This document shows positions 8,218-15,447 of a stretch of DNA of 53,246 bases, piece after piece. The stretch is taken from NCBI GenBank assembly GCA_017445425.1, contig JAFSUF010000051.1:1-53246 (forward strand), written 5' to 3'. Source of the stretch: Bacteroidales bacterium. Lineage in GTDB: Bacteria; Bacteroidota; Bacteroidia; Bacteroidales; UBA932. The notes under the pieces are model-generated. The model was not told the origin of the DNA, ran no database searches, and worked only from the letters and a program-made list of their open reading frames with translations. Made by a program: the position numbers and the translations under genes. How positions within the stretch are numbered: the first letter of the stretch is position 1; each line of letters opens with the position of its first letter.

Positions 8218-9279
8218 ATGGACCATTTTTTAAGAAAAAAGCTGAAACTGTACGGCCTCTTCTGGGGGGCCGTAATGGTTGTCCCCTCCCTCCCCCTGCT
8301 ATGGGGTTCATTGGGGATTACAGGCCATTTCTCCTCGTTTGAGGAGATTGCTTCGCTCTGGCTTTCCATCCTCCCCATCCTGATTCTGTTTCTGGTTCAC
8401 AATTTCCTGATGCTGCCTCTCATCAAGCGGAACAAGACCTTGTATTTCATTGCAGTGATGGCCCTTATCGCGTTATTCGGCATTTACTGCTTTACGCTGG
8501 CAGACAAGCCGCCGGGGATGCACGACAAGATGCCGCCGACGGCATTTGACCCGCCAAGCCACCGGCCGGCCCGTCCGGCAGCGCTGATGCTGGGATTCGG
8601 AGTGCTGGCCTTAATCGCCAATTATGGCGCCGACGCCATCGTAGAGAACGAGCGGAAGGAGCAGGAACGCAGACTTCTGGAGATCGACAACCTCAGGTTG
8701 CAACTGGAAGCGCTCAGGTATCAGATCAACCCGCACTTCTTCCTCAATACGCTCAACAACATCCAGGCCCTGATCCTGATTGACCCGGACAAGGCGGCGG
8801 AGAGTATCGGAATATTCTCAAAAATGATGCAGATGATACTGCGCAACGGGAACGCCCCCCTGATCCCGCTCTCCGACGAGGTATGTTTCATTGACTACCT
8901 GGTGGCGCTGATGCGTCTGCGCTATACAGACAATGTCACACTGGAGACCCGACTGCCCGGGCAGACCGGCAATGCCGTCGTCCAGCCCATGATTCTGACT
9001 ACCTTTGTTGAGAATGCCTTTAAGCACGGAATCAGCTATAAGCACCCCTCGTCTGTCCGCGTCCAGATAGAACTTGCAGACGGGAAGATACATTTCCTTT
9101 GCGAAAACACGCTCCAGGCAGAGTCGCTCACGCAGGGATTCGGGATTGGCCTTGAGAACGCCCGCAAACGGCTCGCGATGCTTTACGGGGAGCGGTACCA
9201 GCTCAGCGCCAGATCCTCCGGAGAACTCTTCAGAGTGGAATTGACCATTCCGGACCAGATAGACATTTGTGAAGCATGA
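8218..9279 (+). CDS. LytS/YehU-type sensor histidine kinase
   Basis: The 353-residue kinase has four hydrophobic segments in its first 140 residues, with no large periplasmic domain. A short coiled-coil linker (ENERKEQERRLLEIDNLRLQ) leads to a His_kinase (PF06580) domain. The phospho-acceptor His is about residue 173 in NPHFFLNTLNNIQ. The ATP-binding N-box is FVENAFKHG (about 262-270), followed by the G-box GIGLENARKRL. It signals to the LytTR regulator, whose start overlaps its stop (ATGA, 9276-9279). The signal is not evident; the lack of an outer sensor domain suggests a membrane-borne or intramembrane signal. Confidence 0.9.
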   Translation: MDHFLRKKLKLYGLFWGAVMVVPSLPLLWGSLGITGHFSSFEEIASLWLSILPILILFLVHNFLMLPLIKRNKTLYFIAVMALIALFGIYCFTLADKPPGMHDKMPPTAFDPPSHRPARPAALMLGFGVLALIANYGADAIVENERKEQERRLLEIDNLRLQLEALRYQINPHFFLNTLNNIQALILIDPDKAAESIGIFSKMMQMILRNGNAPLIPLSDEVCFIDYLVALMRLRYTDNVTLETRLPGQTGNAVVQPMILTTFVENAFKHGISYKHPSSVRVQIELADGKIHFLCENTLQAESLTQGFGIGLENARKRLAMLYGERYQLSARSSGELFRVELTIPDQIDICEA

Positions 9280-9968
9280 TCCGCGCCATCACCATAGACG
9301 ACGAGCCCCTGGCTCTCAAGCTGCTGGAGGTGTATATCAGCAGGATTGACGACTTGCATCTGGTTGCCTCCTGCCCCGGCGTCGATGCTGCGAGGCCTTT
9401 TGTCAGGGATGCCGATGTCATTTTTGTTGATATCAACATGCCGGACATGAACGGGATGGAGTTTGTACGGAGTCTGGAGGACCCGCCGCTGATAGTGTTC
9501 ACCACGGCCTACGCAGAGCACGCCGTGGAGGGGTTCCGGGTGAATGCCGTAGATTATCTGGTAAAACCCTTTGCCTTTGAAGATTTCAAGGAAGCCGTGG
9601 ACCGGGTGCGACATATGCTGGAGCTTAAAGCCAGACCGGAAGGCATCCCTGAGCAGGAGAAAGTCATCTTTTTCCAGGTGGGACACCAGAGAAGAAGGGT
9701 CTGCACGGCTGATATTATGTACGTAGAGAGCATGGGGGCATACTTAATGGTACATATTGCCGGAGAGGACCCCCTGATTGTCCTGGGTAATTTCAAAAGC
9801 ATTCTGGATGCCGATCCCGAGCGGTTTTTCCGCATCCACAAGTCTTATGTCATCAATTTGGAACAGATACGCCAGAGTGGCCGCTCTTCTGTCACATTGA
9901 TTGACGGCACGGTACTTTCTGTAGGTGAATCCTATCGGAAAGCTTTCAGGGAGTGTCTCCGTCAGTGA
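9276..9968 (+). CDS. LytTR-family response regulator
   Basis: The product has 230 residues. The receiver domain has the acidic pair Asp8/Asp9, the phospho-acceptor Asp52 in VDINMPDMNG and Lys97 in YLVKPF. A LytTR DNA-binding domain fills residues about 130-230, with the conserved YVESMGAYLMVHI and FFRIHKSYVINL strands. LytTR regulators bind pairs of short direct repeats. Its position directly after the VTC/DUF4956 operon makes that operon a likely target. The 3' end overlaps the convergent phosphatase gene by 7 bp. Confidence 0.9.
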   Translation: MIRAITIDDEPLALKLLEVYISRIDDLHLVASCPGVDAARPFVRDADVIFVDINMPDMNGMEFVRSLEDPPLIVFTTAYAEHAVEGFRVNAVDYLVKPFAFEDFKEAVDRVRHMLELKARPEGIPEQEKVIFFQVGHQRRRVCTADIMYVESMGAYLMVHIAGEDPLIVLGNFKSILDADPERFFRIHKSYVINLEQIRQSGRSSVTLIDGTVLSVGESYRKAFRECLRQ

Positions 9969-10693
9969 TTGCTGATCCGGCGGAATTCTTCCCGCGCTGC
10001 AGCCATTTGACGCTGGAACTCTTCTGATGACTGCAGATAAGCATAACCTATACTGGCCACGGGGCGGCTGGCATCCACGTCGCTCTGCCAGTGGCATCCG
10101 GAGATGACGCGACTCTCGCCAGAAAGCCATGCGCGGCGGAACACCGACTCGGCACAAGCCGGATTTATCTGCGCCATAAGCAGGGCGCAAGCCCATGCGC
10201 GGATGGTGTGCCCGGACGGATATGACCCTTCTGTGGCCAGCCACTCATCGTCCTGCGGGAAGATGGAGGGCTCATTGAAGTATGCGAAAGGGCGGATGCG
10301 GAAATAGTGCGCCTTGGGCCTGAAACGTATATCCTCGATGGTTCTAGTCCCTCTGGTAAGCACTTCATATATGGCCGGGGTACCTTCTTTAGATATCGTA
10401 ATACCAAAGTGCTCTCCAAGAATGGCCAGAGTAGTATCCATGTCCCAGACCGCATCCCTGACGGCCATCTCCAGGCGGGCAGTGTCCTTGCGCTGCTGTT
10501 TGCCCCACATATAGCGGAGGATATCGTGATCGAAGTCGGTGCTGGGATCTGCGGGCGGAGCGGGGACGCACTTAACTACGTCCGGCATGCACTCCTGAGA
10601 TATATACGGCACCTGTGGTTCCTGCGCAAACGCGCTGAACGGTAAGCATAGCAACAGAAAAGCCAGAAGCAAACGGTTAGAATCGGTCTTCAT
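9962..10693 (-). CDS. Secreted PAP2-family acid phosphatase (class A type)
   Basis: The 243-residue protein has a signal peptide (LLLAFLLLCLPFSAFAQ). All three PAP2 phosphatase motifs are present: K-x6-RP at 127-135 (KAHYFRIRP), PSGHT at 159-163 and SR-x5-H-x3-D at 194-205 (SRVISGCHWQSD). Length and order match class A non-specific acid phosphatases of the periplasm (PhoN/PhoC group), with phosphohistidine formed on His201. It removes phosphate from monoesters, perhaps also from polyphosphate. It runs against the regulator gene with a 7-bp overlap of 3' ends, so the two transcripts are antisense there. Confidence 0.9.
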   Translation of the reverse strand: MKTDSNRLLLAFLLLCLPFSAFAQEPQVPYISQECMPDVVKCVPAPPADPSTDFDHDILRYMWGKQQRKDTARLEMAVRDAVWDMDTTLAILGEHFGITISKEGTPAIYEVLTRGTRTIEDIRFRPKAHYFRIRPFAYFNEPSIFPQDDEWLATEGSYPSGHTIRAWACALLMAQINPACAESVFRRAWLSGESRVISGCHWQSDVDASRPVASIGYAYLQSSEEFQRQMAAAREEFRRISNH

Positions 10694-10813
10694 TTTATTT
10701 AATCACTTGTTTTAAGGATGGCTACATTTACGCGGCTCACCTGATCGGCCGCGACTTCCCTTCCCTGCTCAAACCTTCAATGTATATTGCCGCCAACTGA
10801 TACCCCCAAAGGA

Positions 10814-11374
10814 TCAAATCTCTTTCGGGTGGAGTTTACGATATAATTTCAGGCTGCTTATCAGGGAGTTGATCTGACTCCTGGGGATGTGCGTCGACCT
10901 GACATAACCCTCACGCTCCACGCTGAAGGCAAGCATTTTGGTCAGCAGCACTTTCTGGTAGGTCACAGTAACTTTCTCAAGATTTTCGTTAGGGAAAGCA
11001 AAAGCAAGGCAGCCTTCTGTCTCGATGCTCCCGCCCTTGGGCCCTTTGAACAAAGACTGCAGTTCTTTCAGGGAATCCATAGACTCTGCAAGGGTATCGC
11101 CAATGGGAATGAAAAGCTCAAAGAGTGGATCGACATTGAATTGGATGATGTCATCACCAATCCCCAGATGCCCTACCGAGAGGTAGTAATGGTTCTCACC
11201 GTCTATCGGAATATTGAAAACCCCCATGTCCTCCCGGGCACTCATCATGCTGTCGTCATCTCCTTCCTGAATGGAAACCGTTACCACTTCAAGTCTCTGC
11301 TGAAACTTGGATTCTTGTGCAACAGCAAAATATGAACAAACAAGGCATACAAGAATTAAGAGATACTTTTTCAT
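10814..11374 (-). CDS. Exported protein of unknown function
   Basis: The product has 186 residues and a signal peptide (MKKYLLILVCLVCSYFAVAQ). The mature part has mixed alpha/beta character without cysteine pairs or recognisable catalytic motifs; the C terminus is helical and basic. I do not recognise a family. It is transcribed from its own promoter (11454-11461) that faces the M15 dipeptidase promoter. A gap of 120 bases with nothing notable separates its stop from the phosphatase start. Confidence 0.65.
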   Translation of the reverse strand: MKKYLLILVCLVCSYFAVAQESKFQQRLEVVTVSIQEGDDDSMMSAREDMGVFNIPIDGENHYYLSVGHLGIGDDIIQFNVDPLFELFIPIGDTLAESMDSLKELQSLFKGPKGGSIETEGCLAFAFPNENLEKVTVTYQKVLLTKMLAFSVEREGYVRSTHIPRSQINSLISSLKLYRKLHPKEI

Positions 11375-11453
11375 GGAAGTGAGTTGTTTGATTAATTATA
11401 ATAAACCGATAATAATGGCCGTGTTATCCGTATACTGATTAGGTTTACATATG

Positions 11454-11461
11454 CAAAAATA
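11454..11461 (-). promoter_or_regulatory. Promoter -7 element for the 10814-11374 gene
   Basis: On the minus strand the sequence reads TATTTTTG, matching TAnnTTTG, 80 nt before the ATG at 11374. It lies only 23 nt from the divergent plus-strand element. Confidence 0.45.
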
Positions 11462-11484
11462 ATACAAAATATGACGTTTTTAAG

Positions 11485-11492
11485 TATATTTG
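11485..11492 (+). promoter_or_regulatory. Promoter -7 element for the M15 dipeptidase gene
   Basis: TATATTTG matches TAnnTTTG and lies 18 nt before the ATG at 11511. This argues for 11511 as the true start rather than the in-frame TTG at 11490. Confidence 0.6.
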
Positions 11493-11510
11493 ATTCATAA
11501 TAATGAATGT

Positions 11511-12215
11511 ATGAAAGCTACCAGAAACGTTTCTATCAGCATCATCGCCTTGATGCTATGCATGTTAAGCACAGGTTCCTGCAAGAAGCCCGTCAATCCC
11601 GTGGAGGACTCAAGCGGCTTTGTCCCCATCACCGATGTAGTTCCGGATGCCCTCCTGGAGATACGTTATTACAGCACATATAACTTTGTAGGCGAGCGCA
11701 TTGACGGATATCTGGCACCAACCGCATGGCTTACCAGGCCGGCGGCAGACAGCCTCAAGGCGGTCAGCGATGACGTGATGAAGCTTGGCTACAGGCTCAA
11801 GATTTACGATGCCTACAGGCCCCAGTGCGCAGTGGACCATTTTGTACGCTGGGCCGCGAACGTACCGGACACTCTGATGAAGCGCTATTTCTACCCTGAC
11901 GTGGACAAGAGCCGCCTGTTTGAGTTGGAGTACATAATGGAGAAATCTGGCCATACACGCGGGTCAACAGTAGATCTGACCCTCTTTGACATGAATACGG
12001 AGAAAGAGGTCGACATGGGCGGTACATTCGACTGGTTCGGGGAAGAGAGCCATCCGGATTACCGTGGCATCACGGATGAGCAGTTTGCCAACCGCATGAT
12101 TCTGCGCGACGCAATGGTCCGTCACGGCTTCAAGACGCTGGACAGCGAATGGTGGCACTTCACCCTGAAAGACGAGCCCTACCCCGATACCTACTTCACC
12201 TTCCCAGTCCAATAA
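11511..12215 (+). CDS. D-alanyl-D-alanine dipeptidase, M15 family (VanX/DdpX-like) lipoprotein
   Basis: The 234-residue product carries a lipoprotein signal (LMLCMLSTGSC). It has the M15D layout: an N-terminal YNFVGERIDGY segment, the catalytic Arg in IYDAYRPQ, the zinc ligands in SGHTRGSTVDLTL (His and Asp), and EWWHF with the catalytic Glu and third ligand His. Such enzymes split D-Ala-D-Ala released from peptidoglycan; in this lipid-anchored periplasmic setting a role in cell-wall recycling is more likely than vancomycin resistance, since no vanH/vanA partner is nearby. The start is set after the promoter at 11485. The DUF3089 gene follows after 17 nt. Confidence 0.9.
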   Translation: MKATRNVSISIIALMLCMLSTGSCKKPVNPVEDSSGFVPITDVVPDALLEIRYYSTYNFVGERIDGYLAPTAWLTRPAADSLKAVSDDVMKLGYRLKIYDAYRPQCAVDHFVRWAANVPDTLMKRYFYPDVDKSRLFELEYIMEKSGHTRGSTVDLTLFDMNTEKEVDMGGTFDWFGEESHPDYRGITDEQFANRMILRDAMVRHGFKTLDSEWWHFTLKDEPYPDTYFTFPVQ

Positions 12216-12232
12216 TCCTATAAGCATAATAT

Positions 12233-13171
12233 ATGGATAGGGCCCCGTATGCACTGTTAATGCTATGCATCCTGATTGCATGTAATAAAGAGGTTATACC
12301 AGAGCCCCCGGACTACGCCAGGGAGGCCATGTGGATAACAGAGGACATGGATACTGCTGGAACAGGGGCCGACATATTCTACGTGGTTTCTACCTGGGAG
12401 AAAGACTGGGCCGACGGCAAGGGAAACACCATCCATTATGCCGATGTTTGGAATCCAGGACATTGCGGGCGCATGGCGATAGAAATGAACAAAGCCGCAG
12501 CATACATGGCTCCAGGCAACCGCTATTGGGCACCCTACTATCGCCACGCAACCATTGAGACATTCCTGACCCGGGACGAGGAAATAATCCAGGAACGCAC
12601 GAGATTGGCAATGAAGGATGTCTGTGATGCCTTTGACTTTTTCTTGAAGCAGCACGAACCCGGGCGGCCACTGATAATCGCCGGATTCAGCCAGGGCGGT
12701 ATGGCGGTGGTGGAACTGCTCAAGCACATGGACGACACCACCTACAGCCAGCTGGCGGCCGCGTATGTACTCGGATACAAAGTCACAGACGAAGACCTTG
12801 CCACCTGCAGCCATATAAAGCCGGCCCAAGGGGCAGATGATATCGGCGTAACCATCTGCTACAACACCGTTAAGGATGTGAAATACGTCAATCCTGTCGT
12901 TGCGTCCACCAGCATCGCAATAAACCCCGTGAACTGGGTCACAGATGCAACCCCCGCAGTACTTCACGACACCATAACCGTTACCCTCTCACCCGAATAC
13001 CACGTCCTGGTGGTAGAAGGCTATGACGGAGCCGAATATCCCCCCTTCGCCGATTTCATCAACGTAGGCGACATCCACAGCTGCGAGCCATGGCTCTACA
13101 GCGAATACCTGCAGGAAAACATGGCCCTTCGTGCCAAAACATGGCGCGCTGAGCAGAGTTTAGCAGACTGA
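12233..13171 (+). CDS. DUF3089-type alpha/beta hydrolase lipoprotein
   Basis: The product has 312 residues and a short lipoprotein signal (ALLMLCILIAC). The DUF3089 pattern is visible: FYVVSTWEKDW near the N terminus, then AYMAPGNRYWAPYYRHA, and the nucleophile elbow GFSQGG (Ser at about 158). A GDIHSCEPW segment near the C terminus probably holds the catalytic His. This family is predicted to hydrolyse esters in the envelope; no substrate is known. It forms a two-gene operon with the M15 dipeptidase. Confidence 0.8.
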   Translation: MDRAPYALLMLCILIACNKEVIPEPPDYAREAMWITEDMDTAGTGADIFYVVSTWEKDWADGKGNTIHYADVWNPGHCGRMAIEMNKAAAYMAPGNRYWAPYYRHATIETFLTRDEEIIQERTRLAMKDVCDAFDFFLKQHEPGRPLIIAGFSQGGMAVVELLKHMDDTTYSQLAAAYVLGYKVTDEDLATCSHIKPAQGADDIGVTICYNTVKDVKYVNPVVASTSIAINPVNWVTDATPAVLHDTITVTLSPEYHVLVVEGYDGAEYPPFADFINVGDIHSCEPWLYSEYLQENMALRAKTWRAEQSLAD

Positions 13172-13293
13172 CTATGGCTTGAGATAGACGCTCCGGCCCT
13201 TCTCATATATGCTTCCGACCCGGAAGTTGGTCTCAGGGCGGGCTCTGACCGAATATCATCTCAATATCGATTCGGTTTAGAATGATTTTGTGG
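13172..13293. other. Convergent intergenic region with short hairpins
   Basis: These 122 bases separate two convergent genes. A 6-bp hairpin with a 3-nt loop (CTTCCG/CGGAAG, 13212-13226) and a 7-bp inverted repeat (ACCGAAT 13248-13254 with ATTCGGT 13270-13276) are present. Neither has a clear T run, so a two-way terminator is only possible. Confidence 0.35.
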
Positions 13294-15354
13294 CTAATTA
13301 TCGGCATGTGCGATATTGAGGGCCGCTGTTGCAGCATCTAACAGGGGCTGCGTTGATACTTCGCTGCCAACGGCGTTCCGCATCCAGTTTTGCGGGGTAA
13401 GGCGGCCGGCGGGGTAAATGCGCTCAATCTCTGCCGCCACAGATTTCCCCTTGAGCTGTTGTTCCAGCTGGAACTCAATTATGTGCCCGTACGGGTAGTT
13501 TGCCAGATACAGCGGAACGTCAATCATGTGGCTGTATATGGCCAGGATGGGGGAATCCTCCTCCCCGAGATACTGTGCGTAATACTTATTCCATACTTCT
13601 TGTGAAGTCTTGATAACCTGCTCTTTAAGTTGCGCAGCAGTAGCTTCCGGATGGTCGTAGAGCCAACGCCAGCTGTACATATCCACAAGGGCCACACCCA
13701 TTATTTCGTAGCAGCTCCAGAAGATATCAAGCGTAAACATCGCGTCGCCCGCGGGGTCATCGTTTTTATAGCCGAGGAAGTCGAGGTCGCGCACCTGGAA
13801 CACAAACGCGAGCGCCTCGGTGAAGGCGGTATTGGGCACACCCTTCATAATGTAATGATCAACATCGTGAAGGGTGATGGTCTGCTCTACATTGTGGCCA
13901 AACTCGTGCACCGCGATATTGTAACCCTTATAGTCCATTCCGTCCTTGCCGATACGGGTCCGCAGGCGCGCGTTGTCGCATTTCATGGCCGATTCCCAGG
14001 CGTGACCTGCGCCCCGGGACGGATCTACTGTAATGTGGGAACATATAAAATCATTTTTCGCCTGGCTGAAACCCAGCTGATTCAGGATCAGCGGCATGCC
14101 TTTGGTCGCAAACGCCTCAGGGTCTGGATAGAGCCGGCGCGTCTGCGCAGAGAGGTCGTCTTCATTAAGCGTGCTGCGGCTCTTGAAACCATCGTACCAG
14201 ATATCGAACGGCTCCAGTTTGCGCCCCATGCGCTGCTCGATGAGCTTGGCCACCTCTCCCGCTTGAGGTGAACTGCAGAAGGAATCGAACAGTTTCTCAA
14301 TCTCGTCAAAGCTGACCTCCATATCCGATTCAAAAGCGCGGGCGATGGCGGTGGGATAACGCGGATTATAGCGGTCCAGCTGCCGCATGGCGTGGAAATT
14401 ATCCAGGAAATACTGGTACCGTGTATCCGGCTCAGGCTCTGCATTGACCTCCTTACCGTCTTTGGCAACAGCGTTGGAATACGGGTTCCAGTCATATTCC
14501 GGATTATTGATAACACACTGGGGAATACTTTGGTCTATGATGCGGCGCATCACCTGATAAATCATCCGTTGTTTTGTCAGACCCTCTTCCCCATCATTGT
14601 AGTGGGTCTTGAGCTCATCGCGCAGGCCCCAGTGGCTGATAAGGGAGATGCCAGGGAAGATGTGCACGCCATTATCGTCCAGCAGATGCCCCATCTGAAT
14701 GTTGTAGTTGGCGATGTAGTTGTCGGCGGCAGAAAGTTGCGCCGATAACGCCTGAAGGCAATCTGCAGGGACACGGGCCGTGAAAACGTCGCCCAAACGG
14801 GCATAAGCCCACTCCTGACGGCTCCAATCCTTACCGAGGGTATTCTTCTCTTCCAGCGTGTAGAAAGGGAAGTTCAGCACCACGATGAAGGCGATTTTCT
14901 GGTCAAACATATCGTCGTTAAAGTGGGCGGAAGGGCTGTAAGCGCCAAACAGTTCGTCCAGGGAGGTAGGTTCGGGCCCGTCCACATGGATAGGCAGGTT
15001 CAAATCCACCGTCATCTTGTTGAAACAGCCCCACAGGCTCTCAAAGTCCTGCTCCAATTGCGCAGCCATGCGTGCCCGCTCGCCGGGGTCGGCAACAAAG
15101 TTCTCCGCGCAGAAGGCTTCAAATTCAGCCGGGGTTCCGTCTGCCTCGGTCCAAAGGGCCGCCGCCTGCTCCACTCCACGCCCGGCGCGGTCTGCAACGC
15201 CGCTGATGCCTGCATACTTGTCACATAACTCCTTCACCGTTTTGTCAACGCACTGCTTGTCAATATTATTCATAACGGTCTCATCGTTTTTATTACATCC
15301 GCCAATAATCCCAACCACGGCAGCTGCCAGCAAAAAAGTCGTTATTCTTTTCAT
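13294..15354 (-). CDS. HExxH zinc metallopeptidase-like lipoprotein
   Basis: The product has 686 residues when started at 15354 (MKRITTFLLAAAVVGIIGGC), which gives a clean lipoprotein signal. An upstream in-frame ATG at 15372 lies at or before the expected transcription start and is less likely. A gluzincin-type zinc site is clear: VHEFGHNVEQ at about residues 482-490, and a downstream ALAF-type helix (TEALAFVF, about 28 residues later) offers the third-ligand Glu. The long helical N-terminal half and the site near the C-terminal third resemble the M3/M2-like superfamily. The exact family is not certain. It is probably an outer periplasmic or surface peptidase. It diverges from the prolyl oligopeptidase gene. 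Confidence 0.72.
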   Translation of the reverse strand: MKRITTFLLAAAVVGIIGGCNKNDETVMNNIDKQCVDKTVKELCDKYAGISGVADRAGRGVEQAAALWTEADGTPAEFEAFCAENFVADPGERARMAAQLEQDFESLWGCFNKMTVDLNLPIHVDGPEPTSLDELFGAYSPSAHFNDDMFDQKIAFIVVLNFPFYTLEEKNTLGKDWSRQEWAYARLGDVFTARVPADCLQALSAQLSAADNYIANYNIQMGHLLDDNGVHIFPGISLISHWGLRDELKTHYNDGEEGLTKQRMIYQVMRRIIDQSIPQCVINNPEYDWNPYSNAVAKDGKEVNAEPEPDTRYQYFLDNFHAMRQLDRYNPRYPTAIARAFESDMEVSFDEIEKLFDSFCSSPQAGEVAKLIEQRMGRKLEPFDIWYDGFKSRSTLNEDDLSAQTRRLYPDPEAFATKGMPLILNQLGFSQAKNDFICSHITVDPSRGAGHAWESAMKCDNARLRTRIGKDGMDYKGYNIAVHEFGHNVEQTITLHDVDHYIMKGVPNTAFTEALAFVFQVRDLDFLGYKNDDPAGDAMFTLDIFWSCYEIMGVALVDMYSWRWLYDHPEATAAQLKEQVIKTSQEVWNKYYAQYLGEEDSPILAIYSHMIDVPLYLANYPYGHIIEFQLEQQLKGKSVAAEIERIYPAGRLTPQNWMRNAVGSEVSTQPLLDAATAALNIAHADN

Positions 15355-15373
15355 ATTATACACCAGTTTCACA

Positions 15374-15381
15374 CAAATTTA
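15374..15381 (-). promoter_or_regulatory. Promoter -7 element for the HExxH lipoprotein gene
   Basis: On the minus strand it reads TAAATTTG, matching TAnnTTTG. It lies 19 nt from the ATG at 15354 and directly next to the alternative ATG at 15372, which supports the later start. Confidence 0.55.
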
Positions 15382-15401
15382 AAAATAAATCTTCTTTTTA
15401 T

Positions 15402-15409
15402 TACCTTTG
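15402..15409 (+). promoter_or_regulatory. Promoter -7 element for the prolyl oligopeptidase gene
   Basis: TACCTTTG matches TAnnTTTG. It leaves a leader of about 20-30 nt before the start codons at 15436 and 15448. Confidence 0.5.
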
Positions 15410-15447
15410 GCGGGATTGCGCTATCTTGCGCATCAATGTTGGTTTTT

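Noticed and set aside
11511-12215. VanX-type vancomycin resistance
   Set aside because: No vanH, vanA or regulator genes are nearby and the protein is a lipoprotein; cell-wall recycling is more likely.
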